64,000 nucleotides of DNA, taken from Bordetella genomosp. 11. GTDB lineage: Bacteria > Pseudomonadota > Gammaproteobacteria > Burkholderiales > Burkholderiaceae_B. The notes under the pieces are model-generated. The model did no database searches and was not told the origin of the DNA. It saw only the letters and a list, made by a program, of their open reading frames with translations. The stretch is from contig NZ_NEVS01000001.1 in assembly GCF_002261215.1 (NCBI RefSeq), positions 496,001 to 560,000 on the forward strand, read 5' to 3'. Positions 8,488-18,296 of the stretch are shown here, one piece after another. Each line of letters begins with the position of its first letter. Position 1 is the first letter of the stretch. The position numbers were made by a program, and so were the translations under genes.

Positions 8488-10587
8488 TCAGCGCACCCGC
8501 ATTCCGGGCTGCGCGCCTGGACCGGGTTCCAGGACAAAGATGCCGGGATGGGCGGATTCGTCGGCGTGGCTGGCGGCCAGCACCATGCCCTCGGAAATCC
8601 CGAACTTCATCTTGCGCGGCGCCAGGTTGGCGACCATGACCGTCAGCTTGCCGATCAGGTCCTGCGGCTTGTAGGCGGACTTGATGCCCGAGAACACGTT
8701 GCGATGGCGGCCTTCGCCGACATCCAGCGTCAGCCGCAGCAGCTTGCTGGAGCCTTCGACTTCCTCGCAATTGACGATGCGGGCCACCCGCAGGTCGATC
8801 TTGGCGAAGTCGTCGATGGTAATGGTGTCGGCGATCGCTTCGCCGCCGGGCGCCGGCGCGGCCGGGGCATCCACCGCGGCCTGCGCCTCGCCCGCGGATG
8901 CGGGCGCTTCCACCAGCGCATCCAGCATGGCGGGGTCCACGCGTTGCATCAGGTGCTTGAACGGGGCGATGCTCAGCGGCAGCATGGCCGCGTCCTGCCA
9001 GACGAAGGCGGACGGCTGGCCGAACAATTCGCGCGCGACGCGCCCGGCCAGGGCGGGAAGCACCGGCGCCAGCATGACCGACAAGGCCTTGAAGCCAGCC
9101 AGGGTGCGCGAGCAGATATCCTGCAGCGCGGTCTTCTGTTCCTCGCTCGCGTTGGCGATGCCCTTGGCCATGACCCAGGGCTGGGCGGCGTCGAAAGCCT
9201 GGTTGATACGATCGGCGTAGGCCATGATGTCGCGGATGGCACGGCCATATTCGCGCGCTTCCAGGGCGGCGCGCACGGCTTCGGCCTGTTGCGCGAGTTC
9301 GGCGGTAAGCGCCTTGGTATCGCCGTGATAGGCCAGCGCGCCGTTGAAGTGGCGCGTAATGAAATTGGCCGCGCGGCTGGCGATGTTGACGTACTTGCCG
9401 ATCAGATCGCTGTTGACGCGCGCGATGAAGTCTTCCGCCGTGAAGTCGACATCTTCGACCTTGGCGTTGAGCTTCGCGGCGATGTAATAGCGCAGCCATT
9501 CCGGGTCCATGCCGACGTCCAGGTAGCGCAGCGGCGAAATGCCCGTGCCGCGGCTCTTGGACATTTTTTCGCCGCTGACCGTGATGAAGCCGTGGACGTT
9601 CAGCGCGTCCGGGGTCTTGCGGCCGGCAAACTTCAGCATGGCGGGCCAGAACAGCGCGTGGAAGTAGATGATGTCCTTGCCGATGAAGTGCACCTGCTCG
9701 GTCGGGCCGGAGGGGTCCAGCAGGGTGTCGAAATCGATACCCTGCTTGTCGCAATAGGCTTTCAGCGAGGCGAGGTAGCCGACGGGCGCATCCAGCCAGA
9801 CGTAAAAGTACTTGCCGGGGGCGTCCGGGATCTCGATGCCGAAGTAGGGCGCTTCGCGCGAGATATCCCAATCGCCCAGCTTGGCCTGCGCGTCGTCGTC
9901 GCCCAGCCATTCGCGGGTCTTCGCCAGGACTTCGGGCTGCAGGCGGCGCGCGCCCGACGCGTTGGTGCCGGCCGTCCAGTCGCGCAGGAAGGCCACGCAG
10001 CGCGGGTCCGACAGCTTGAAGAAAAAGTGCTCGGAGCTTTTCAGGACCGGCGTGGCCTTGGTCAGCGTTGAATATGGGTTGATCAGGTCCGTCGGCGCGT
10101 AGACCGCGCCGCAGACCTCGCAGGAATCGCCATACTGGTCCTTGGAGTGGCAGACCGGGCATTCGCCCTTGATATAGCGGTCGGCCAGGAACATGCCCTT
10201 GACCGGATCGTAGAACTGCTCGATGGTGCGTGTATCGATCAGGCCCTGGGCCTTCAGCGCGCGATAGATTTCCTGCGACAGCGCGACGTTTTCGGGCGTG
10301 TCGGTGGAGTGCCAGTGGTCGAAGCGCACGTGGAAGCCGTCCAGGTAGCGCGGCCGTTCCGCGGCGTAGCGCGCCACCAGTTCACGCGGCGTAATCCCTT
10401 CGCTTTCCGCCTTCAGCATGATGGGCGCGCCGTGCGCGTCGTCCGCGCCGACGAAATGCACCGTGTGCCCGGCCATGCGCATGCTTCTTACCCAGATGTC
10501 GGCCTGGATGTATTCCATGATGTGGCCGATATGGAAAGAACCGTTGGCGTAAGGCAGGGCAGTGGTGACGAACAGGGTGCGTGGCAT
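8488..10587 (-). CDS. metG: Methionyl-tRNA synthetase
   Basis: Class I aminoacyl-tRNA synthetase charging tRNA-Met. The 699-residue protein has the HIGH-type motif [12 protein letters not shown] at the N-terminus, a zinc knuckle with two CxxC pairs (CPVC and CEVC, about residues 145-161), the KMSKS loop, an anticodon-binding domain, and a C-terminal Trbp111-like tRNA-binding domain (from about residue 595: [20 protein letters not shown]). An Ala/Pro-rich linker of about 25 residues separates the last two domains. A TAAAAT -10 lies on the minus strand at 10626-10621, about 35 bases before the start. Confidence 0.97.
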   Translation of the reverse strand: MPRTLFVTTALPYANGSFHIGHIMEYIQADIWVRSMRMAGHTVHFVGADDAHGAPIMLKAESEGITPRELVARYAAERPRYLDGFHVRFDHWHSTDTPENVALSQEIYRALKAQGLIDTRTIEQFYDPVKGMFLADRYIKGECPVCHSKDQYGDSCEVCGAVYAPTDLINPYSTLTKATPVLKSSEHFFFKLSDPRCVAFLRDWTAGTNASGARRLQPEVLAKTREWLGDDDAQAKLGDWDISREAPYFGIEIPDAPGKYFYVWLDAPVGYLASLKAYCDKQGIDFDTLLDPSGPTEQVHFIGKDIIYFHALFWPAMLKFAGRKTPDALNVHGFITVSGEKMSKSRGTGISPLRYLDVGMDPEWLRYYIAAKLNAKVEDVDFTAEDFIARVNSDLIGKYVNIASRAANFITRHFNGALAYHGDTKALTAELAQQAEAVRAALEAREYGRAIRDIMAYADRINQAFDAAQPWVMAKGIANASEEQKTALQDICSRTLAGFKALSVMLAPVLPALAGRVARELFGQPSAFVWQDAAMLPLSIAPFKHLMQRVDPAMLDALVEAPASAGEAQAAVDAPAAPAPGGEAIADTITIDDFAKIDLRVARIVNCEEVEGSSKLLRLTLDVGEGRHRNVFSGIKSAYKPQDLIGKLTVMVANLAPRKMKFGISEGMVLAASHADESAHPGIFVLEPGPGAQPGMRVR

Positions 10588-10765
10588 GACCGAAGGGCAG
10601 AGTGGGAAACCGGACCCGGCATTTTAGAGCCAGTTCGGCCAGGCGCCGTCCGGGCACGGCGGTGCCGCCGCGGCGGGTGCGTTGCCGTGCGGCCGGAAAG
10701 GCAGGTGCGTGGGAAGGAACAACTGCCGGGAACCGGCAGCCGCAGACGCCAGCGCGGTGACGCGC

Positions 10766-11026
10766 TTAGCGGACTTCGCGCGCCTCGACGTCGATGACGT
10801 CCGGGCGTACGCCTGGGAATGGGCCGCTGGCCGTGCCACGTGCGGCGCTGCGCTGGTGCCAGTAGGCCTTGACGCCGAAGGGGCGGCCCCGAACCCGGGC
10901 GACCACGTACAGGATGCCGACCGCGATAGCGGTGGAGGCCATGAAAATCAGGGCCATCACACCACCGATCAGGGCAAGCACCGTGAAAGCGAGGGCGCGA
11001 ACGAAGCGTGTAAAAGCGTTGTCCAT
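10766..11026 (-). CDS. Small hypothetical membrane protein
   Basis: An 86-residue protein with one long or two closely spaced hydrophobic segments (about residues 9-44) and a basic then Pro/Gly-rich cytoplasmic tail with a YWHQRSAARG stretch. I recognise no family. It lies between metG (same strand, 178 bases downstream) and the divergent apbC. Codon-position GC looks like that of its neighbours and the ORF is cleanly framed, which supports it as real. No convincing Shine-Dalgarno precedes the ATG at 11026. Confidence 0.6.
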   Translation of the reverse strand: MDNAFTRFVRALAFTVLALIGGVMALIFMASTAIAVGILYVVARVRGRPFGVKAYWHQRSAARGTASGPFPGVRPDVIDVEAREVR

Positions 11027-11183
11027 GCTAGAAAAGACGCGAAAGGCGGCGAAAAGTTCCTGCGGATTCCGCTATCCTTGCAACTTGATGTCGGGAGCGA
11101 TAAAGGCCGCACGGTGCTGAAAAGCCAGGCAGTTAACCGGGGTAGCCGCGCCAAGACCCGGGTGCCTGTAGGAATATAGTGAC

Positions 11184-12269
11184 ATGAGTTTGACGATCCA
11201 ACAAATAAAGACGGTCCTGGAAGGTGTAACGGACCCGCAAACCGGCGCCAGTCTCGGAAAATTTGTAAAAGACCGGGACATCCGCGTCGATACGAACCCG
11301 ATTTCCGTAGCGGTAGAGCTGGGCTATCCCGCGCGTACCCGTCAGCAGGCCTTGCGGCAGGCGGCGGTCGACGCGCTGGCCGCCGCCGGCGCGCCGGACG
11401 CGCAGGTTTCCGTCACCTGGAAAATCGCCGCGCATGCCGTGCAGCGCGGGCTCAAGCCGCTGCCCAACGTCGCCAATATCATCGCGGTGGCGTCGGGCAA
11501 GGGTGGCGTGGGCAAAAGCACCACGGCGGTCAACCTGGCCCTGGCCCTGGCGGCCGAAGGGGCCCAGGTCGGCGTGCTGGACGCGGATATCTACGGCCCC
11601 AGCGTGCCCACCATGCTGGGCATCTCGGGACGCCCGGTCAGCCATGACAACAAATCCATGGAGCCTCTGCAGGGCCATGGCCTGCAGGCGAATTCCATCG
11701 GCTTCCTCATCGATGCCGATTCGCCGGCGATCTGGCGCGGCCCCATGGTGACCCAGGCGCTGGAACAACTGCTGCGGCAGACGAATTGGCGCGCCCTGGA
11801 CTACCTGATCATCGATATGCCGCCGGGCACCGGCGATATTGCCCTGACCCTGGCCCAGAAGGTTCCGGTGGTCGGCGCGGTCATCGTTACGACGCCGCAG
11901 GACATCGCCTTGCTGGATGCGCGCAAGGGCTTGCGCATGTTCGAAAAAGTCGATGTGCCCATCCTGGGCGTGGTCGAGAACATGTCCATGCACATCTGTA
12001 GCCATTGCGGCCACGCGGAACCCATTTTCGGCGAGGGCGGCGGCAAGCGCATGGCGGAACAATACGGCGTGGCATGGCTGGGCGGACTGCCGCTGACCAT
12101 GAGCATCCGCGAGCAGACCGATGCGGGCAATCCCACCGTGGTGGCGGATCCGTCCAGCGAAGCCGCCGGCCTGTACCGAGACATCGCGCGCCGCGTCGCC
12201 GCGGCGGTCGCGGCGCTGCCACGCGATATGGCGGGCAAATTCCCGAACGTCGTTGTCCAGCAACCCTGA
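11184..12269 (+). CDS. apbC: Iron-sulfur cluster carrier protein ApbC/Mrp
   Basis: P-loop ATPase that carries [4Fe-4S] clusters to apoproteins. The 361-residue protein has an N-terminal MIP18/DUF59 domain (about residues 5-80), the deviant Walker A GKGGVGKST at residues 105-113, an IDMPPGTGDIALTLAQ switch region, and the cluster-binding pair in MHICSHCGH. The 3-base gap to tamA suggests transcriptional coupling. Commonly placed next to metG in proteobacteria, here divergent from it with one small gene between. Confidence 0.95.
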   Translation: MSLTIQQIKTVLEGVTDPQTGASLGKFVKDRDIRVDTNPISVAVELGYPARTRQQALRQAAVDALAAAGAPDAQVSVTWKIAAHAVQRGLKPLPNVANIIAVASGKGGVGKSTTAVNLALALAAEGAQVGVLDADIYGPSVPTMLGISGRPVSHDNKSMEPLQGHGLQANSIGFLIDADSPAIWRGPMVTQALEQLLRQTNWRALDYLIIDMPPGTGDIALTLAQKVPVVGAVIVTTPQDIALLDARKGLRMFEKVDVPILGVVENMSMHICSHCGHAEPIFGEGGGKRMAEQYGVAWLGGLPLTMSIREQTDAGNPTVVADPSSEAAGLYRDIARRVAAAVAALPRDMAGKFPNVVVQQP

Positions 12270-12272
12270 CGC

Positions 12273-14120
12273 ATGCAATGGCTGGCGGGCCTTTTGCTCT
12301 GCGTCCTGCTGGCGCTCGTTCGGACCGCTTACGCCGCGCCTGAAATCGTCATCGACCCCGGCACGGTCAACCCGGCAACGATAAAAGCCGTCAACGATGC
12401 CGTCCAGGTAATCGCGCGGTTGGCTTCGGACCAGGATGGCGGCGAAGCGGACCGGCTGCGCCGGCGCGCGCGCGACGCCGCGCTGGCGGCCCTGGCGACC
12501 CAGGGGTATTTCGCCGCGCGGGTGGACCTGCGCACCGGCAGCGACGTGGGCGGCGGCACCTGGGACATCTCCATCGAGGCCGGCGAACGGACCAGGGTCG
12601 TTGCCGTCGATATTTCGTTTACCGGCCGGATCGCGCAGCCGCAGTACGCAAGCCGTGTGGCGGCGCTGCGCAAGAACTGGTCGCTGCCCGTGGGCCGCCC
12701 CTTCGTCAATGAAGATTGGAACAAGGCCAAGTCTTCCCTGTTGAACGACGTCAGCGACAAGGATTTCCTGCTGGCACGTATCCAGGCGTCCTCCGCCGAC
12801 GTGCAGGCCGACCAGGGGCAGGCCCGGCTGAAAGTCGTTATCGACAGCGGCCCCGCGGTGCGCATGGGCATGCTGCAAATCAACGGGCTCGATCGGGTGC
12901 CGGCATCGCTGGTGCGGCGCTACGTGCGCTACAAGCAGGGCGAAGCCTACGACCAGGACAAGCTCAACGACTGGCAGCAGGCGCTGCAGGCGACCTCGTT
13001 CTTCCGCGGCGCCTTCGTTTCCATGGTGCGGCCGGATGGCTCGCGCGAAACCCCGCCGGCGCAGACGCCCGCGACCTCTACCCCGCAGGGCGATCCCGGC
13101 GTGGCGGCCGGCAGCCAGCCGCCAGGCGGCATGGACGGCAACGGCGAGATCACGCTGCCCGTGCAGGTGCGCGTGGTCGAGGGGCCGCCCAAGCGTTTTT
13201 CCGCGTCGCTGGGCGTGGACAGCGACGTGGGGGTGGGGGTGGAAGCCTTGTATCGCCAGCAGGTGGTCTTCGGCCAGCCCCTCACCATGGAATCCGGCGT
13301 CGGCGTGAATCGATTGCGGCAGCGCGTCTACACCGATTTCTACCTGCCACCGGATGGACGGGGCAACAAGGACAGCATCGGCGTGCTGGCCGAGCATTCC
13401 GATATCCAGGGGCAGGAGGTGACGCGTTTTGCGCTGGGCGCCACGCGCCTGCAGGAACGCCACGGCGAAGGCCGCGTGGACTATGAAACCCGCTGGGGGC
13501 TGTTGGCGGCGCACGACCGCGTCAGGATCGAAGGCGCCAGCGACTACGACCTGCCCAGCCTGACGGGCACCGTGGAATGGGTGCGGCGCGACGTCGACGA
13601 CAAGTACGACCCGCGCGAAGGCAATCTGGTGGCGCTGGGCGGCGGCCTGGGCGTGACGCTGGACACCGGCCGGCCATACAGCCGCGCCCGCGCCCGCGCG
13701 CAGCGCTGGTGGCCGGTGGGCCAGCGCGATGTCTTCACGATGCGCGGCGAAATCGGCAAAGTATGGTCCGACAACACGCGGGTTCCGCCGGATTTCGGCT
13801 TCCGTACCGGCGGGGCGCGCAGCATACGCGGATATTCCTACCTGAGCATCGGGGCCGACCGCGGCGACGCCGTGGTGGACGCGCCGACCCTGCTGGTCGG
13901 CAGCGTGGAATACGACCATTATTTCAATGAGCGCTGGGGGATCGGCTTTTTCGTCGACGCGGGCGATGCCGCCCAATCGTTCAGCGATATGCGCCTGGCC
14001 GTCGGCTATGGCGTGGGCGCGCGGGTTCGCACGCCCGCCGGCCCCTTGTTCCTGGATGTCGCCTACGGCCAGCGCGACCATTCCTTGAAGCTGGCGTTTT
14101 CGCTGGGGATCGCGTTTTGA
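12273..14120 (+). CDS. tamA: Outer-membrane translocation and assembly module protein TamA
   Basis: Omp85-family outer-membrane protein which, with TamB, spans the envelope and helps place outer-membrane proteins or move lipids. The 615-residue protein has a signal peptide (residues 1-21, ending AYA), three POTRA domains (to about residue 320) and a C-terminal 16-strand barrel with the expected GGARSIRGYSYLSIG motif (about residues 510-524). An unusual Thr/Pro/Gly/Gln-rich insertion (about residues 258-290, bases 13045-13145) interrupts the last POTRA. The stop overlaps the tamB start. Confidence 0.93.
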   Translation: MQWLAGLLLCVLLALVRTAYAAPEIVIDPGTVNPATIKAVNDAVQVIARLASDQDGGEADRLRRRARDAALAALATQGYFAARVDLRTGSDVGGGTWDISIEAGERTRVVAVDISFTGRIAQPQYASRVAALRKNWSLPVGRPFVNEDWNKAKSSLLNDVSDKDFLLARIQASSADVQADQGQARLKVVIDSGPAVRMGMLQINGLDRVPASLVRRYVRYKQGEAYDQDKLNDWQQALQATSFFRGAFVSMVRPDGSRETPPAQTPATSTPQGDPGVAAGSQPPGGMDGNGEITLPVQVRVVEGPPKRFSASLGVDSDVGVGVEALYRQQVVFGQPLTMESGVGVNRLRQRVYTDFYLPPDGRGNKDSIGVLAEHSDIQGQEVTRFALGATRLQERHGEGRVDYETRWGLLAAHDRVRIEGASDYDLPSLTGTVEWVRRDVDDKYDPREGNLVALGGGLGVTLDTGRPYSRARARAQRWWPVGQRDVFTMRGEIGKVWSDNTRVPPDFGFRTGGARSIRGYSYLSIGADRGDAVVDAPTLLVGSVEYDHYFNERWGIGFFVDAGDAAQSFSDMRLAVGYGVGARVRTPAGPLFLDVAYGQRDHSLKLAFSLGIAF

Positions 14121-17100
14121 GCATCCTGGCCCGCCTGCTGCGCAATGTCCTGGTGTGGTGGGTGCCCACCCTGCTGCTGTTCCTGGCCGCGCTGGCGGCG
14201 GGGGTGGCGTGGGTGGCCGGCTCGCAGCCGGGCGCGCAATGGCTGGCGCGCGCGGTCTTGCCGCAACTGGGCGTGCAGGCCACGGACGTGAGCGGCTCGG
14301 TGTGGGGCGGTTTGCGTCTTGGACGGCTGGCCGCGGAAAGCGGCGGCGTGTCGGTCGAAGGCCGCGGCCTGGCGCTGCGGGTGGCATGGGCGGACTTGCT
14401 GCAGCGGCGGTTGCGGATAAGGGAGTTGTCCGCGGCCAGCCTGGACGTGAACCTGGTGGATACGCCGGACGCCGCGGCGCCCGCCCCCGGGGCCGAGGGC
14501 CCGCCGTCCATTCCGCTGGACATCGTGGTAGAGCGGCTCGCCGTCGGCGAACTGGCGGTGCGGCGCAATGGCGAGCCGCTGCCCGTGACGTTGAGCAGCT
14601 TGACGGCGGCATTGCGGGCCGGGCCGGACGGCGCGCAGGCGCGGATCGATACCCTGCACGTCGGCCATGCGAGCGTCGACGCCGATGTGCAGGGCCAGGC
14701 CGACCTGCAGGCGCTGGCGGCGCCGTGGCCGCTCGACGCGCGCCTGCACCTGGCGGCGCGCGGGCAGGGTGACGGCTCCCCGCTGTGCGTGGGCCGTTTC
14801 GTCAAGGACGTATCGGCGGGCGGCGATGCCCGCCCGGATCCCTGCCTGTTGCAGGCCGATCTGCACGCAAGCGGTTCGCTCGATGCGCTGTCCGCCACTG
14901 TCGAGGCGCAGGGCGCGGGCGCCTCGTTGTCCGCGCGGGCCGAGCTGGCGCCGCGGGATCCCCTGCCGCTGCGGTCCGCCGACGCCACGCTGAAATTGCC
15001 GGATGGGACATCGGCCGCCGTGTCCCTGGCGGCGACGCGCGACCCGGGCGCAGGCGCCATACGCCTGCAGGGCACGCTTGCCGCGGATCGCCTGGATCTG
15101 GCCCGCCTGTCGGGCAATGCCGTTCCGCAGGCGATCCTGACCGCCCACGGCAGCTTCGATACCTCGCTGACGGAGGGCTATGTCCTGCGCGACGGCCGGG
15201 TCGACCTGGACATCGATGCCGGCAGCCGCTGGAACAAACAGGCCTTGCAGGGCAGTGCCCAAGGCCAGGTGCTGACCGCCGCCGGCGGCGATCCGTCCGC
15301 CGACTGGGCAGCCGCCCTGGCGGACGTGCGGATCCACGGGCTTGCGGTGGACCTGCGGCTGGGCGCCAACCGCTTGCGCGCCCAGGGCAATGTCGATCCC
15401 GGCGCGGGCGCCATCGCGGTGGATGCGGCCGCGCCACGGTTGGCGGACTTCTGGCCGGGGCTGGAGGGCGCGGCCAACCTTCAGGCCAAGCTGACCGGCA
15501 CGCCGGCCCGTCATCGGCTGGAACTGCGCGGCGGCTATACCCCCGCGCGGTCGCGTCCCGGCATATTGGGCAGCGCGCCCATGCAGGCTTCCGTCGATAT
15601 CTCCGGCGGCTACGGTGCCGGCACGGGCAACGACGCCGCCGCGAGCCTGGTGGGATGGCGCGGCACGGTGTCCCGGCTGGCCTTTTCCCACGCGGGCTTC
15701 GAGCTGGCCTCGCCGCGGCCCGTCTCCGTGGCCTATCTGCCACGTGCCGTGGCGCCCGCGTGGCAGTGGCAGGTCGGCCCGGCGCGTATCGACCTGGGAT
15801 TGCCGGGGGGCGACCGCATGGTCCTGGATCATGCCGGCTCGCGCGGCGGCGCGGGACGTTGGGAAACGGCGGGCCGCATGGACGATGTGGTGCTGACCCC
15901 GGCCTTGATACGGCGCATCCGGCGCGCGCTGGATCCGGACGCCGCCGCGAACGCGGCGCCGGACCGCCAGCCGCGCGTCAATGCGCGCGTGCCCGCCAGC
16001 CAGCGGCGCATTGCCCTGGACCTCTCCTGGGACCTGCGCTACGCCGGCGCGCTTTCGGGCAAGGCCCGGGTGGCGCGCCGTTCCGGCGACCTTCTGGTGC
16101 CCGGGGATCCGCCCATGCAGCTGGGACTGCGCGGCCTGGTGCTGGACCTGAATGCGAGCCCCGCGGGCGGGCGCAACAGCCGCGTGGAGGCTTCCCTTAG
16201 CGTGAATACCGCCACCATGGGATCGCTGCGCGGCACCGGGACGGCCATGCTCGTGGCCAGCCCGGATGGCCGCATCGGCCTGGCGCCGCGCCAGCCGCTG
16301 CGGGTCTCGCTGGACGCCGACGTCGCGGACCTGAAATGGGTGGAGCTGTTCACCGGCGACAGCACCGAAGTCGGCGGTACGCTGAAGGCCAGCGTGCAGG
16401 CCCAGGGCACGCCGGGCGGAAGCTGGACGGCGACCGGCACCGTGCAGGGCCAGCACCTGCGCTACGTGCGCATCGACGACGGCGTGCGGCTGGTGGACGG
16501 GACGCTGTCGGCGCGCCTGCAGGAAGACCGCCTGATCGTCGAATCGCTGCGCTTCCCGGCGGTGTTGCGCGTGCTGCCGACCGAATCGCGCACGCGCGCC
16601 TGGGTGACGACCAACCCCGACGCCCGCAACGGCTATATCGACGCCAGCGGCACGTGGCGGCTGGCGGATGCGGCGGGACAGGTCCGCATCGCCCTGCACC
16701 GCTTCCCCGTCGTCCAGCGCGCGGACCGCTTCGCCATGATGTCGGGCCGCATCGATATCGACGCCACCCTGCCGCGGCTGTCGATACGCGGGGACGTCAA
16801 GGCCGATGCGGGCTGGGCCAGCCTGGAAGTCCTGAGCGAGGTGCCCTCGCTGGACGGCGACGTGGTGGTTCATCGTCCCGGCATGGATACCGATGCGCCG
16901 TCCACGCCGCTGCAGACCGATATGGACCTGAACGTGGACCTGGGCTCGCGTTTCTACCTGACCGGCATGGGGCTGGATGCCGCCCTGGGGGGATCGCTCC
17001 GCATCCGCTACGTCGACAACCGGCTGATGGGCACCGGCGTCCTGCGCACGCGCGCCGGCCGCATCGATGCCTACGGCCAGCGCCTGCAACTGCGGCGCGG

Positions 17101-17668
17101 CACGGTCACCTTCCAGGGCAGCCTGGACAACCCGCTTCTGGATATCGAAGCCCTGCGTACCGGCGAACAGGTGGAAGCGGGCGTGCGCGTCAGCGGCACG
17201 GCGCAGCGTCCGCGCATCGACCTGATTTCCTATCCCGACGTCAGCGACGAGGAAAAACTGTCCTGGCTGGTGCTGGGCCGCGCGCCCAACGCGAGCGGCA
17301 ACGACACGGCACTGCTGGTGTCGCTGGGCACCGCGCTGCTGGGCAATGGCGAGCCTTTCTACAAGCAGTTCGGGGTGGACGACATCACGGTCCGCAACGG
17401 CACGCTGGGCGGTTCGAACAGCCTGTTGCCCGACCAGACGGTGGCGGGCAACGTCAACCAGGATGCCAGCCAGACCCTGGCGACGCAGTTCGTGGTGGCC
17501 AGCAAGAACTTCGCGAACGGGGTGACGCTAAGCGTGGAACAGGCGTTGGCGGGCTCCGAGACGGTCGGGCGGCTCAGTTATCGCCTGTCGCGCCGGTGGT
17601 CCGTGGACGTCAAGGGAGGCTCGGTCAACGGGCTGGAGCTGGTATATCGGACCTTCTTCGGGGACTGA
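14117..17668 (+). CDS. tamB: Translocation and assembly module protein TamB
   Basis: Large AsmA-like bridging protein of the TAM complex, anchored in the inner membrane and reaching the outer membrane. The 1183-residue product has an N-terminal membrane anchor (VWWVPTLLLFLAALAAGVAW), a long beta-rich repetitive middle and the C-terminal DUF490/TamB domain with LSWLVLGRAPNASGND (about residues 1052-1067). It starts at a TTG (14117) in the four-base overlap TTGA with tamA, a sign of translational coupling. Length is typical for beta-proteobacterial TamB. Confidence 0.92.
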   Translation: MSILARLLRNVLVWWVPTLLLFLAALAAGVAWVAGSQPGAQWLARAVLPQLGVQATDVSGSVWGGLRLGRLAAESGGVSVEGRGLALRVAWADLLQRRLRIRELSAASLDVNLVDTPDAAAPAPGAEGPPSIPLDIVVERLAVGELAVRRNGEPLPVTLSSLTAALRAGPDGAQARIDTLHVGHASVDADVQGQADLQALAAPWPLDARLHLAARGQGDGSPLCVGRFVKDVSAGGDARPDPCLLQADLHASGSLDALSATVEAQGAGASLSARAELAPRDPLPLRSADATLKLPDGTSAAVSLAATRDPGAGAIRLQGTLAADRLDLARLSGNAVPQAILTAHGSFDTSLTEGYVLRDGRVDLDIDAGSRWNKQALQGSAQGQVLTAAGGDPSADWAAALADVRIHGLAVDLRLGANRLRAQGNVDPGAGAIAVDAAAPRLADFWPGLEGAANLQAKLTGTPARHRLELRGGYTPARSRPGILGSAPMQASVDISGGYGAGTGNDAAASLVGWRGTVSRLAFSHAGFELASPRPVSVAYLPRAVAPAWQWQVGPARIDLGLPGGDRMVLDHAGSRGGAGRWETAGRMDDVVLTPALIRRIRRALDPDAAANAAPDRQPRVNARVPASQRRIALDLSWDLRYAGALSGKARVARRSGDLLVPGDPPMQLGLRGLVLDLNASPAGGRNSRVEASLSVNTATMGSLRGTGTAMLVASPDGRIGLAPRQPLRVSLDADVADLKWVELFTGDSTEVGGTLKASVQAQGTPGGSWTATGTVQGQHLRYVRIDDGVRLVDGTLSARLQEDRLIVESLRFPAVLRVLPTESRTRAWVTTNPDARNGYIDASGTWRLADAAGQVRIALHRFPVVQRADRFAMMSGRIDIDATLPRLSIRGDVKADAGWASLEVLSEVPSLDGDVVVHRPGMDTDAPSTPLQTDMDLNVDLGSRFYLTGMGLDAALGGSLRIRYVDNRLMGTGVLRTRAGRIDAYGQRLQLRRGTVTFQGSLDNPLLDIEALRTGEQVEAGVRVSGTAQRPRIDLISYPDVSDEEKLSWLVLGRAPNASGNDTALLVSLGTALLGNGEPFYKQFGVDDITVRNGTLGGSNSLLPDQTVAGNVNQDASQTLATQFVVASKNFANGVTLSVEQALAGSETVGRLSYRLSRRWSVDVKGGSVNGLELVYRTFFGD

Positions 17669-17731
17669 CCGGCCGGGCGCGAGGGCGCGGGCGGTAAAAT
17701 ACCGCGCACTTCAACCTGAGGTTTCCTTCCC

Positions 17732-18295
17732 ATGAGTATCAAGAGCGACCTTTGGATCCGGCGTGCCGCGGCCAACGGCATGATCGAGCCTTTCGAGCCC
17801 GGACAGGTGCGCGAGTCCAATGGCGGCCGGATCGTCAGTTATGGCACCAGCAGCTATGGCTACGACGTGCGCTGCGCGAACGAGTTCAAGATATTCACGA
17901 ACATCAATTCGACCATCGTCGATCCCAAGAACTTCGACGAGAAATCCTTCGTCGATTTCACGGGCGATGTCTGCATCATTCCGCCGAACTCGTTCGCACT
18001 GGCCCGCACGGTGGAGTACTTCCGCATCCCGCGCAGCATCCTGACCATCTGCCTGGGCAAGAGCACCTACGCGCGCTGCGGCATCATCGTCAACGTCACG
18101 CCGCTGGAACCGGAATGGGAAGGCCACGTCACGCTGGAATTCTCCAACACCACCCCGCTGCCGGCGAAGATCTATGCCGGCGAGGGGTGCGCCCAGATGC
18201 TGTTCCTGGAAAGCGACGAAGTCTGCGAAACCTCGTACCGCGACCGTGGCGGCAAATACCAGGGCCAGCTGGGCGTCACCTTGCCCAAGACCTGA
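17732..18295 (+). CDS. dcd: dCTP deaminase
   Basis: Deaminates dCTP to dUTP, feeding thymidylate synthesis. The 187-residue protein has the family motifs [20 protein letters not shown], the [12 protein letters not shown] motif with the phosphate-binding Lys-Ser and the catalytic region [19 protein letters not shown] with its Glu. A TAAAAT -10 element is visible at 17695-17700. It ends one base before the convergent TRAP binding-protein gene. Confidence 0.95.
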   Translation: MSIKSDLWIRRAAANGMIEPFEPGQVRESNGGRIVSYGTSSYGYDVRCANEFKIFTNINSTIVDPKNFDEKSFVDFTGDVCIIPPNSFALARTVEYFRIPRSILTICLGKSTYARCGIIVNVTPLEPEWEGHVTLEFSNTTPLPAKIYAGEGCAQMLFLESDEVCETSYRDRGGKYQGQLGVTLPKT

Positions 18296-18296
18296 T

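Noticed and set aside
14063..17089. Minus-strand frame of 1008 codons opposite tamB, and another (11133-14612) opposite apbC/tamA
   Set aside because: Antisense shadows with His/Arg/Gln/Gly-biased composition, no start signals; tamA and tamB are certain.
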